Shown in pieces: positions 1-10,900 of a DNA stretch of 64,000 nucleotides. The notes beneath the pieces are model-generated. The model was given only the letters and a program-made list of their open reading frames with translations. It had not been told where the DNA came from and made no database searches. The stretch spans positions 1 through 64,000 of the forward strand of contig JAUTXW010000538.1 of NCBI GenBank assembly GCA_030620095.1. The letters are read 5' to 3'. This stretch comes from Kuschelorhynchus macadamiae. Lineage: Eukaryota; Arthropoda; Insecta; Coleoptera; Curculionidae. A program made the translations under genes and the position numbers. How positions within the stretch are numbered: position 1 is the first letter of the stretch; the number at the start of each line of letters is the position of its first letter.

Positions 1-1040
1 AATACGTATTACAATATGGTTAATAAGAACAAACAAAAAATAAAATAGAAAGACAAAAATTCTTCAATAGTACTTGGAGACTCCTCCAAAATTAATTTTT
101 TATTTTACTTTTAAATTTATTGGTTGGTATTGGTAGAGTCTTTATTTCACCCAGCACGGAATTGTCGAGTTTAAAAGTAAGTTAACATACTTTTGTATGT
201 TAGGATAAGCCGATGTTGAGGTAGTAATAAATCATCACCATTATGTACCCATCCCATACTTACTATTTAGGCATTAGTAAATGTGAGCAATCTATATTCT
301 ATAAAATCTGCAACTATCTGCTGAGGTCTTTTCTCCCATAATCCTGATTGCCTTTTTCTATATCATAAATACCATTAGCTATTCAGTTGATTTCCCCACC
401 ACAATATTTTGAACTAGAAAAGGCCCATACATTCAATTCGGATCACCTCCTTTCCGCAATTCTACGTAGCAAAAACAGTAAGGATGCCAGCTTACCTGTC
501 AGTTGGTTAATATGATTTTTCCAGGTCGATCTATTCTCGTAATAGACACCGAGAAACCTAATATATTATTATTCTCTCCTTCTTTGAGGGAAAAGGTAAC
601 TTTTCAGTTTTTATCAAGCTTGAGGCAAAGTATACTCAAAAAGGCCTCCATAAAGATATCCGCTGCCACAGGTGATAGAGAAGGTCCCATCAGGGACACA
701 CCGAAGAGAAAATAATGTGGGGGGGGGGGACAATTGAGGAAAAACCCAACTGAGAACTAAAAAAAAAATGCCCTTAGTTTTGTGTAGCTATTATTTTGAT
801 TTCTAACTCTCAGGCTTTAAACAAAATTGTTTGTCCAAATGAAATAATTCTAAGAAGGCATAAGACTTTGCCAACAGAGTATAAACAACAAAATATTGGA
901 GGGCGGACGCTCCCCCCATCCCCCATATGTCCATCCTTGGGTCCCATAGCTGCCACTGAACTGACCAAAATATCTTCGGGCACCAAGTGGATTGTTTTAA
1001 GTATTTCTAAGAATTGTGCATTGTTTTTATAAAATAATCT
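1..1040. other. Noncoding stretch with no identifiable gene
   Basis: AT-rich sequence with a poly-G run near 719-729. The two short open frames here (503-715 and 796-1032) have no recognisable domain, no codon pattern and no splice context, so I do not call them genes. I see no repeat unit either. Confidence 0.6.
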
Positions 1041-1079
1041 ATTTTGCCTGTAAATTAATTTAAAAAATTTAATAGATAT

Positions 1080-1740
1080 TTACCTAGTTTGTATGTGGGC
1101 GAGTCTGTTGCTCTGACGATTGGTCGAAGTGGTACATTGTTCTTCTATATCTTGGAAAGATCGTAAAACCGGGGGATCTTGGTTTTAATGATTTCTTTTC
1201 CGCTGGTGGTAGACTAGATGTGTTAATCACATTGGTGATGCTATTCTACTTTTAGGGTCTGCCTGCAAAACGTATTCCGTTCTGTCCATGACGAATGTGC
1301 CGTTGCCTTTATTTGCTCGAAGGACCAGAATATCTGTGTTTCCATTTAAGGTCTTCATCGCAGTTTTTTCGGCTGCGTCTAGATTCGACTTCGGTGGTTC
1401 TGAATTCTTAATGATCTTTGTTGCCACATGTCTGACTTCATCGGCTTGCTCCATTGGCAATTTTCTGATTGCGGCTTCAACGGAGGATATTATGTCTTCT
1501 ACGGGAATGTTACTCGGTACTGCGAAATTGTGGCCTTTGGAAAGGACGGGATGTTCTGGTTCGGTTAGCGGCTTCGACGACAAGTTGATAACTGTATTCT
1601 GCGGAGGTTTCACTGGACTTTTGCTGTTAAAGAGACCTTGAACTTCAAAATTCTTTTGTTGCTTAAGTGTAACTTCTTGATAGATTTTTTCTGCCTGTGG
1701 ATTGGTGACGTCCAAAGTTGAAAATATTGCTCCTTCAAGT
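1080..1740 (-). mobile_element. Penelope-like element remnant, N-terminal and early reverse-transcriptase region
   Basis: The minus strand has an open frame at 1227-1715. It carries the conserved pre-RT region of Penelope-like retroelements: a segment ending NLSSKPLT, an IPVEDIISSVEAAIRKLP block, then a residue string resembling the usual ADKGN motif (here RANKGN). Below 1227 the similarity continues in a shifted frame to about 1080, with a piece resembling PRFYDLSKIYKNNVPLRPIV, the early RT motif of this class. The copy is broken by at least one frameshift and lacks the catalytic YVDD part and the GIY-YIG domain. Assignment to Penelope-like elements is from family knowledge. The exact clade is not clear. 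Confidence 0.8.
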
Positions 1741-1989
1741 CTAACAGCTAATTTAAGGTCAATTTAGCAGTTTACGGGCATTTGTATCTAAATCCCGACG
1801 TATTGCCTTAAGTAACGTGACGTTTCACCTGTAGTGATTTCGGTATTACATCCTCATCTCGCCATCTAAGAAGAAAGCCAACTGGCATAGAAACTTCTTC
1901 TTGCCAGATCGCCAAAAATGTTGGGCATCCTTCTTGGTTTCCTCCCCATAGAGGTTAGCTAAATAGAACGGAAGGTTTCACGTCAATAG

Positions 1990-2090
1990 TCACTTAGGAA
2001 ATCGTGGTTCTTGGGATTAGACCGTGTAAAATTGGAGTTACTATCCGACGTTTTTCATAACCAGTTGTTGCTTTTGAGTTCTATGCTTTC
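1990..2090. repeat. Penelope-associated terminal repeat, copy A
   Basis: A segment containing a TTGGGATTAGACCGTGTAAA-type core followed by TATCCGACGTTTTTC. It recurs in diverged form at 9255-9310 and 42888-42955, the last copy again next to a Penelope RT fragment. I therefore read it as a terminal (pLTR-like) sequence of the same element family. Confidence 0.5.
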
Positions 2091-2149
2091 TAATGCTAAA
2101 AGTGCGTTTCAGGTCTGATTTTGAATTTCATCTTTTGTATTAACAGGCG

Positions 2150-2560
2150 TCTGTCAAACTATACTTTTTAACTTACCCTAAAGAAAAAAATTCAATGGGC
2201 GTGAGGTCTGGAGACCGAGGAGGTCAATTCCATGAACCGGCTCGACGAATCGTCTTCAAAGGTAGCAATAAGTTCTGCACTGACTTCGTTGGTAAAGTGA
2301 GCTGATGCACCATCTAATTGATAACAAACAGTCTCCAAGTAATTCATCAAAGAAGTCTGAGACTGTAGTCCACAATATCTGGATATATTTTTGTGGAGTT
2401 AGATTTATGTCGTTGAAAACAGATCTTATTTCATCGTGCATCATCAAACAAAATATATTAAAACTGAACTTATACCGAAAACCTCTTTCTTTGGCAAAAT
2501 GAGACTTGTTGGTCCAAATATTTTCTTTTAAGTTTGGATCTTTTTGTAAACGCATAAGGA
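2150..2560 (-). pseudogene. mariner-like transposase remnant
   Basis: On the minus strand an open frame at 2256-2555 runs into a shifted frame reading PPRSPDLTPIEFF at about 2165-2235. That is the hallmark near the third catalytic acidic residue of mariner-family DDE/D transposases. The N-terminal part and the first catalytic Asp were not identified, and frameshifts separate the pieces. It is a dead fragment. Confidence 0.65.
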
Positions 2561-3519
2561 TATATTTACAGATCTATTTACAAATTTTAACGGATAGGAA
2601 GGCCCAAGAGCTTGAAGGCTTCTAAATTTATGATTATACATTCAATGTCTTTCCAAAGTTTTTCCTATAGATTTATATAAAATTACGAAACCTTTTTTAG
2701 AGCAATAAGTAGATGCAGGTATAAAAATATCCCAAAACATAAATTTCGTTACCTGTCACGAGCTTAATCTGGACTCTTGGCTTGCCTATTCTGCTGTAAT
2801 TTTCATAATTGGTTTGAATTCTTCTAATTTTTTTCTCCTTCATCGGAACGAACTCTGGAATAAGTTGGAATTTTCTGCATGTTCTAGATATGATTCTATC
2901 ATACTTACCGTCAGTGACCGTGAATTTAAAATAGATTTTACTTATTAATTTTCTGAGGCTATTTTCTTTGATTTGACATTGAATGAACGAAATTACTAAT
3001 TTGTTTACTAAGTTTTACAAGTTCAGTTATAATAAAAGATGAATTTTGTATATGCTAAAATGCATTTTAAGTTAGTAACCATTAAAGACAGGTTTAAAAA
3101 TACAGCGCGTTCCATTAAAAAAAATAGAGTTTCGCATATATATGTATAGCATAATTGAACCTAATTTTTGCATATTCTGTATAACTATACTGTAATATTT
3201 GTTATATTTAACAATACGTCTAGGTCCTAGGAAACTGCTGTGAAAATAGGATATTCAAGCGTAATTTGCTAAAAAGATATTGTAATTTATAATGAATCTG
3301 GTTTAGCTTTAAAAAATAAAATAATTTATGTTCACTTATTTATAGAGATAGTCACTTACGAATTCCGAAAATATTTTTGATTGACGCCTCTTACGTCCTT
3401 AAACCAACTTTCAAATAGTTGTCATTATTGATTTTCCAAATACTTCTAATTAGGAATGAGGAGAATTCATAATTTGAAACAAAATATTTGTTGAAATGGC
3501 TGTTCAATAAAGAGCACTA

Positions 3520-3700
3520 AATACGTCTACTATCCGACTTGATCCTATTGAACATCTGTGAGAGCAAATCTATTGTGAGAAATTATTTCGTATGGGTCGA
3601 GAGCTTTTCCAAAAATTCTTAAGAGAACTTTAACCGGCGTTCGACATGCCATGCCGCCATTAGGAACTTTAACTACTTTTATAAATATGTACCACATGTT
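3520..3700 (+). pseudogene. Tc1-like transposase C-terminal scrap
   Basis: A short + strand stretch near 3535-3580 reads LDPIEHL, then a stop where Trp is expected, then EQIY. This resembles the PDLNPIEHLW motif of Tc1 transposases. There is nothing else to support it, so it is a weak call. Confidence 0.35.
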
Positions 3701-3839
3701 TGTTGTTTTGCGCAGTGGCCATGATTACGTAGAATTCCTATTATTATATATTTTTTATGAATAAAAAGCCATAAAAACGAAATAAACTTTACGGGCTAAT
3801 CCTACTTTAGTTTTAAATTTGGCAGCGCAAGGATGCAGC

Positions 3840-4470
3840 TGTTTTGAAATTGTTATAACCTGGTTCAACTAATTTCAACGCGAGAAAACAGCTTTAATGG
3901 TAAATTTGAGAGTTGTTTTAAGTACGGGACACAATGAAAGTTACGTCATTAATTTCCGTTCATTTACGTCGAACTAAATTTTTATTTCTGTATTTTTCCC
4001 AGTTTTGTTAGATACTTTGTTGGAAATATAGATATTATTAGTAACTTTTTTTTATGCTCTTTGGTTCTGGTTTTAGTTGTTTATGCCTTCAGAATTAACT
4101 CAAAAATATTTGATTAAAGGGTTTTCCATTACAGCGACAAAAAAACACTTAAATTCTTTAAGTAGTTGGATGTGTAAAAATATTAAGAATTTTGTTAACA
4201 AAAAAAAATTCTAATTGCTAATTGCTTCGATCGTTGGCTTTATCTCCATAAACCCAATAATGTAAATGACACAACTCTGTTGCCATTGGTCAGCAAGTGC
4301 CAAGAAAACAAATTCGAATTAAAATTGACTGTAGATGCACCTTTAAGCGTGAAACACAATGCAAGATACATCACATGTGTCGGTTTATTTACGTCAAACT
4401 TTATTTTTATTTGTGAATTTTTCGGTGTTTTCTTAGATATTTTTTTGAAACATAGGTTATAAATGGTTTT
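3840..4470. repeat. Two diverged direct copies of a ~200-bp repeat
   Basis: 3900-4030 and 4340-4460 share the order GACACAATG(A/C)AAG, a TTTATTTACGTC(G/A)AACT-like block, ATTTTTATTT, then a T-rich tail with TTAGATA. The copies are strongly diverged. A piece of similar sequence (TAAATTTGAGAG(G/T)TGTTT) also lies at 26186-26205. Class unknown; probably a short nonautonomous element. Confidence 0.4.
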
Positions 4471-4861
4471 ATTTAATTCTAACGTCAAAATTGTCACCCA
4501 TTTTTGTAACATAAATATGTTCTTATTTTTAAGTTTCGTTTTTGTAAATTACTTTTTACGTTAAAATTTTATTGGAATTCTATTGTGTTCCAAGCAGGAA
4601 GACAATTCAACATTCCTATAAGCAATTTCAATTGGACTATTTGGACTTCTGTTCACTTAGAAGTAAGTCCGTATTCAAGACTTATGCAAATTTACCTAAA
4701 ACCTAAAAACACTATGACGTCAACGGCTGTTCATATGTGGTTTATCGTTGATAATCTCTTTTAAATGACCTCTATGTAAAGGAGCCACTACTGTAGAAGT
4801 GGTCCTTTCCTTAGTAGTCAGTAGTCTCAAAGCCTGTTTCTTGAAATAAACCTCCTCGAGA

Positions 4862-4912
4862 ATGTTGCCTGCTTGTGCCAGATCGGTTTGTAAGAAAAAC
4901 ATTTCTGCAAAA
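4862..4912 (+). CDS. PDHA1: PDHA1 exon 1, mitochondrial presequence and start codon
   Basis: ATG at 4862 begins 17 codons reading [17 protein letters not shown], followed directly by a strong donor GTGAGT at 4913. Exon 2 joins in phase 0. The segment is basic with no acidic residue, as expected for matrix targeting, and no competing in-frame start with a donor was seen nearby. The start is inferred from splice phase and composition. Confidence 0.8.
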
Positions 4913-7900
4913 GTGAGTAACGCACTGATTTTTCCATATTTTAGATTAAAATGGGTTTGTAATGCTAACAGAAAATAACCTCCTACAGTATTTTATGAAA
5001 AAGGTGCTCACTTGGATACCCCATGGCTAAAAGAGTGTCTCAGTATTTAAACGTAATATGTTTTTCCCATTTTTGGAGTAGCTGTAGCCATATTACATAA
5101 TATTTGAGGTTATATCAACAAATAACACATAACACCAGTTTTTTCCCATTTCAGAAAGCTCTAGGACTTATAAGTCGGAATGGATCTGGACATACTGTTG
5201 GTGAAAGTCAGTTTGAAACTCAGGTAGATTTTTTTGTCTAATTCTCAAAATGTAAATAAATATGACCAAATAATTAATACAATAATTAACTTTAAATTTT
5301 ATTGTATTAGCCCTTTAGGCTGCATAAGCTTGCAGAAGGTCCTTCCACTCATGTAACGTTGACTAGAGATGAAGCTCTTTTAATGTACACCCAGATGCAC
5401 ACAATTCGTAGGATGGAAACCTCTGCAGGAAACTTGTACAAGGAAAAAATTATTAGAGGTTTTTGTCATCTCTATTCTGGTCAGGCAAGTAGATTTTATC
5501 ATTAATTAAGAAGGGTATCAATTGCATGTCCTAAGTTTTTAAAACTGATTTTTTAAGTACTTATTATTTTATATATTATTTAGGAAGCTGTTGCAGTAGG
5601 ATTTAAGCACGCCCTTCGTGCACATGATAGTGTAATTACTGCTTATAGAGCACACGGCTGGACTTACATCATGGGAGTTCCTCCAGTTGGAGTACTATCT
5701 GAATTAACAGGTAGGCAGACAGGTTCTGCTAGGGGTAAAGGAGGTTCTATGCATATGTATTGTGAAAATTTCTATGGTGGAAATGGTATTGTGGGAGCTC
5801 AGGTAAGTTTAGTATAAATAATTCTATTAAGTTTAGCTTAGTGCTTTCATTCGTCCAAATGTTTTTGATAAATTTCAGAATAATAATAGTTATAAATAAC
5901 ATAAAAACATATTGTAATATTCACTTATTTGCTACTTCAGTAATTGTTTTTATTTTCTTGGGGTCTAAATTTGAAGTTAATTAAATCAGTAGTATGTTTA
6001 TATTGCTGACACAAATTTTTCATATTACTTATAATTAGAGGACTTATGCGCTAACCATTTGGAATTTTACATTTCCATAGTGAATGTTTATAATTATTAA
6101 TAAATTTAAAAAATATAAAGTGAGTAGATTTCTTTTAAAGTCCTTTAAGACTGGTTCTGTTTTGACTTGGGTAAACTTAATCAAATGTTTTGTGCTAATA
6201 ATACATTAGTGAGTGTGACCTTTTTAATATTTTGTTAACCTTTGGTGACATTTCCTTAAGAGATATTTTTAATTTTTAGATTATTTATAATGAGAGATTT
6301 TTGTTAAAACATCAATTTATTTTTCTTGATTTATTAAAAATTTAAGTTAGGTTTGCCAGCAGGTTTTTGTTACAATTTTTTTTTGCTCTGTATTAAAATG
6401 CTCTCATTTATAAACATATGAAGAAATAATAAGGCTTGTGCTTGTATCCTGGGTATCTTGATGATCAGATGGGTTAATTTGATTTCCAAGAATTTCTGAT
6501 ATTGTATTCTTAATTTACTTTTACTCTTGCAGCTTTATTATTCTTACATAAACCATTAAGTTTGTTAATAAATAAATAAATAATTACTATATATACACAT
6601 ATATTTTGACATATCATTGTAACAATCATTAAATGTGTTCAGATTATTTGTTGTGTTTAGAATGATATACAAATTTCTTTTTTGTTTTTTCACAACTGAA
6701 TAAAAATATTTAGTTTTGAATATTTGTTTCAATCAATATAAAGATAGGGAAAGGAAATTTGGTTATTGTATTTCAAGGTACATCAACATCACTACAATAA
6801 TATTATGCTCCCTGTCTGGAACATGTCCTATAATGCCCTAAGCTTAATTATCCATGACTTTTTCTTGTTAAGTCAAAATTGGCTATATGTAGCTTTTGTT
6901 CCTTGGTCCTTCCTTGTTCTTGATTTATAACTTACTGGGCATCTCTGTTTAAAGTTGACGTGGAAAAAAATTACCATACATTTTAACAACACACTACATG
7001 ATTGGAAAAATATCTGGTCACTTTTGGAAAGATTTGGGCCAGCAACATGGGTTTGTTGGTGTCTAAAATCTATATTTAAAGTTGATTTGAAAAAAAAATT
7101 ACCGTACATTTAACAACACACTACATTATTGGTAAAACTTTGGAAAGATGTGGCCCAGCAACATGAGTTTGTTTCTGATTTGTTGGTGTCCAAAAACCTG
7201 TTTCTTTAAACTAATTACATTCATGGTGTGATACCTGCTGGCACTGAAGTCAGGATTTCAATAAACCATTTGACAAAGTTAGTCCAAGGCCGAAGCCAGA
7301 ACTAAATTTTTGACAGGCCTCATTTTCTTTGTGCAGGGGTTGAAATTTCATATTTTTTCCCAATATATACATATTTTAATTTTTAAGGAAATTTTTTACC
7401 AGGGATTAGTCTTTGCCTATCCCCCTCTGGTTATGCTTAACAACTGAGATAGCTTAACAACACAATAATTATATAAGGTTAAAAATACTATGTTCTTATG
7501 ATATGTAATTTTACATGAACGGCTAAAATTACAATATCCTATGTATATCAACAAATTAGAGATCTCAAAATAAAACAGCAAAAATTACAGAAATATAACA
7601 ATAAATTGGACTATCACAAGCTGTCATATAAAATACTTGTGAGGTGTAAAAGAATTTTTCTGTTAAAATATTTTTTAAAGAATTTTTCAATAATTTAGTG
7701 TTTATTATTTGTATAACTTAAGTCCCTAAAAAAATTAACTTCTGATGCGATTTCTGCTTAAATGTTTTCAGCAAGTTAGAGTTGGCAACTATTTATCCAG
7801 GGGATTTATTGCTACTTCTAATGTGCTCTGGGGTTCTTATTTGGGTTCCTGGTGTTTTTTATTTCTTCTTTTGCACTTGTACATTTTTGCTTGACAATGA

Positions 7901-10900
7901 CAATATGTTTGAATGATGTTCCAAATTATTTAAATTCCCATTAAGACATTTAGCAGAATCTTTTTATCAGAAAGACCCACTTGTAGGTGCCTCTTGGGGT
8001 TGGTATTGCCTTAGCTGCTCAGTACAAAAACACTGATGGAGTATGTGTCGCCTTATATGGGGATGGTGCTGCAAACCAAGGTCAAGTATTTGAGGTTTAC
8101 AACATGGCCAAATTGTGGAACGTCCCCTGTATATTTGTGTGTGAAAATAATGGATATGGTAAGTAAATAATTAACCAGCAAGAATAAGAATAATCATGAG
8201 AGCAGAAAAATAATAGTTTCACAGTTTTCACTTAATAAATGAGTATAAGTTTTGATAAAAATTAAAACTTCTGCTGCTTATAAATCACATGATATCTGCA
8301 GTGTGATCCGTTGATCTGGGTCACGAAGAGAATGCTAATTAGTCTAGTGAACAAGCTGGATGATCAGCCAAATACAAAATATGGTGTAGCGCGTCGTCAT
8401 TTAAAAAAAAAATTTAACTAGATTTTATAATGGAATGGCTTTCAATAAACGAAAAGATAAACTTTTTTTTGGTAGGTTTGATATTCTTGTCTTTAAAGAC
8501 AGCTGAGAAAATTGAAAAAAAACAAGAGGTAATATGTTAGAGAGATATGGAAAATGTTCTACTGCATAATGGACTTGCTTCCAATGGGAATGTGTTACTT
8601 CTTATAGCAGGATTTGTGTCAGATTTATTGGGTGTCTTTAAAGATAAAGGTATCAAAACCTGAATATCTAAACTCAAGAAGAAGAGGCCCATTCAATGAA
8701 ATAATATTATATTGGGTGTTCTATTTAAAATAACACAGTTGATGCTTGTTTTTTTCATTTTCTATTTATCATTTATTTGTTTTTTTAGCAAATCTTGGTA
8801 GTTTAAGTAGAACCATAAAACTTTTAAATATAACCACATACCCTATACTTTTAACCAGGACCTCTTGTTCTTTGTCAGTTAATATTATATTGAAAAGTCG
8901 ATAAATTTTAAAATTACTCCCAATATCCTTTTAAGATCTACATATTTTTGTTTAGGTATGGGAACCAGTGCAGTAAGAGCTGCTGCAAGTACAGAATATT
9001 ACACCCGTGGTGATTATGTTCCTGGCATTTGGGTGGATGGTATGGATGTATTAGCTGTCAGACAAGCTGCCAGATTGGCTGTTAATCATTGTGCTTCTGG
9101 AAATGGACCTATTATTATTGAAGCTCAAACATATAGGTAAGTGGGGTAGTATTTAATCCTTTCTTAAGTAACTAGTGCAAACAAAAATTCTAAAAAAAAG
9201 GAAAAAATATTAAACACTTATTTTCTTAAGAATTCAAGAGTGGATATAGTCAAATAAGAAATCATTGTTCTTGGGACTAGACCATGTTAAAATGGAATCA
9301 CATATCCACTAGGCTTAAGGAATGTTAACAATGTATAAGTATAAGAAATATGTAAATTGTACAGTCTGCTGTATCTACTCAATATAGCATTAGACTGGAC
9401 ATGTCATAAAATAGAAAGAAGCCGAGGTTCTTCACCAGTCTTATTTGACCAAATTCGCGTAAGCTTTCGATCTATGTAAGTGAATATAGTCATTGAAAAA
9501 ATCTCAATTTCAAAGGAGAAGGTATTTTCTTTGGGGATATTCACAAATGTACTTTTAAAAAGAGAATAAAAACTATTTTTATGTGTTTACTAAATGAAAT
9601 TGTTTGCATTTCTTGTATTTTTTTAAATGAATGATACATAGACTTTACAACAATGATAATAAGGTATGAACATTTTACCAATCGAAAAAGTATTAATTAA
9701 AACCCATACAACATATAATAAAATTTTATAATTCTAATGACCTTTTAATTGCTTTTTATTTTGTTTTTAGATATTCTGGTCACTCAATGTCAGATCCTGG
9801 TACAAGCTACAGAACACGTGAAGAGGTTCAAGAAGTTCGTCAAACTAGGGATCCAATAACCTCATTCAAAGAGAAGATAATCTCACACAATTTAGTAACT
9901 GCCGATGAAATCAAGGTAGGTGTAAATGAAATGTGACTTTTCTAGGATATTTTGTTAAAAAATATTGAGAAAATTTATTGTTTGTTATGTAAAAAGCAAT
10001 TTGATCAATAAGACAAATTAATGAAATAAGGTAAATGCACCAGTAGCTGACCCTTTCTGCTTTATGAACTGGCAGGGGAGAGTCAGAATCCTCAGGTTGA
10101 TAAAAGCCTGTCGACAGTCCTCCCTAAAGTTGAGTTCTGCTAGAATCCTGATCAACTTTGGCTGGTGTCCAAAACTCTGTGCACATCAGCAGCCCTTCCC
10201 CACTATCAGAATGACTGAATGAATTAGACCATAGTACACCATTTTTAGGATCTCCTGTCCAACACACCTAGACAAACATCTCAGCAAAAATAGGTTACTC
10301 TTAAGCTTACCAGATAGAAAATCTATGTGAATGTTCAACTTGAGTTTTGAGTCAAGTGGTACACCCAAAAAACGGACATCGGTGACTGTTGATTGTATCT
10401 GCACAGTGTCTCTTAATGTAAAGACCCATTTTATTTGTTTTGTCTTTATTGAGTAATAGTCGGTTTATGTTAAACCAGAGTTTAACCCCTGTCCGTGCCG
10501 CTCCTATCCTCTTCTCGTCATCATTAATATTAGCTCTATTTATTTATTGAATAAAGCATCTACAGCATTTAAGCCAGTTACATATACCTCAGTTATAATA
10601 TACTAAACTAAACAATACCCTAACTATACTAAAAAGTTCAATCCCAAGTCTGAGAAGCAAACAATTTTTTATTTATAAGTTTAATAAATTTACTAACACC
10701 AATTCTATATCTATATCGTTAGCATAAATATTAAAATAGTTGCACATTCTATATACTTGTGAATTTTTATCAACATTTATTTTAGGAAAGTCCACATAAA
10801 ATGTCTTGTTGTCTTGTGCTAGATCTGTTTATCAAAAATGGCAGCTGCGAGAGAATATCCGGACAGTCTATTCTATTAGTTAAGATCTTGAACACACTAC

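Noticed and set aside
440..458. GGATCACCTCCTTTC, identical to the 3' end of bacterial 16S rRNA
   Set aside because: The match does not extend upstream into the conserved 16S helix region, and nothing else here is rRNA-like. Chance.
4720..4902. 60-codon minus-strand ORF overlapping PDHA1 exon 1
   Set aside because: It is the antisense shadow of the PDHA1 5' UTR and first exon. The + strand reading has a presequence, a donor and correct phase.
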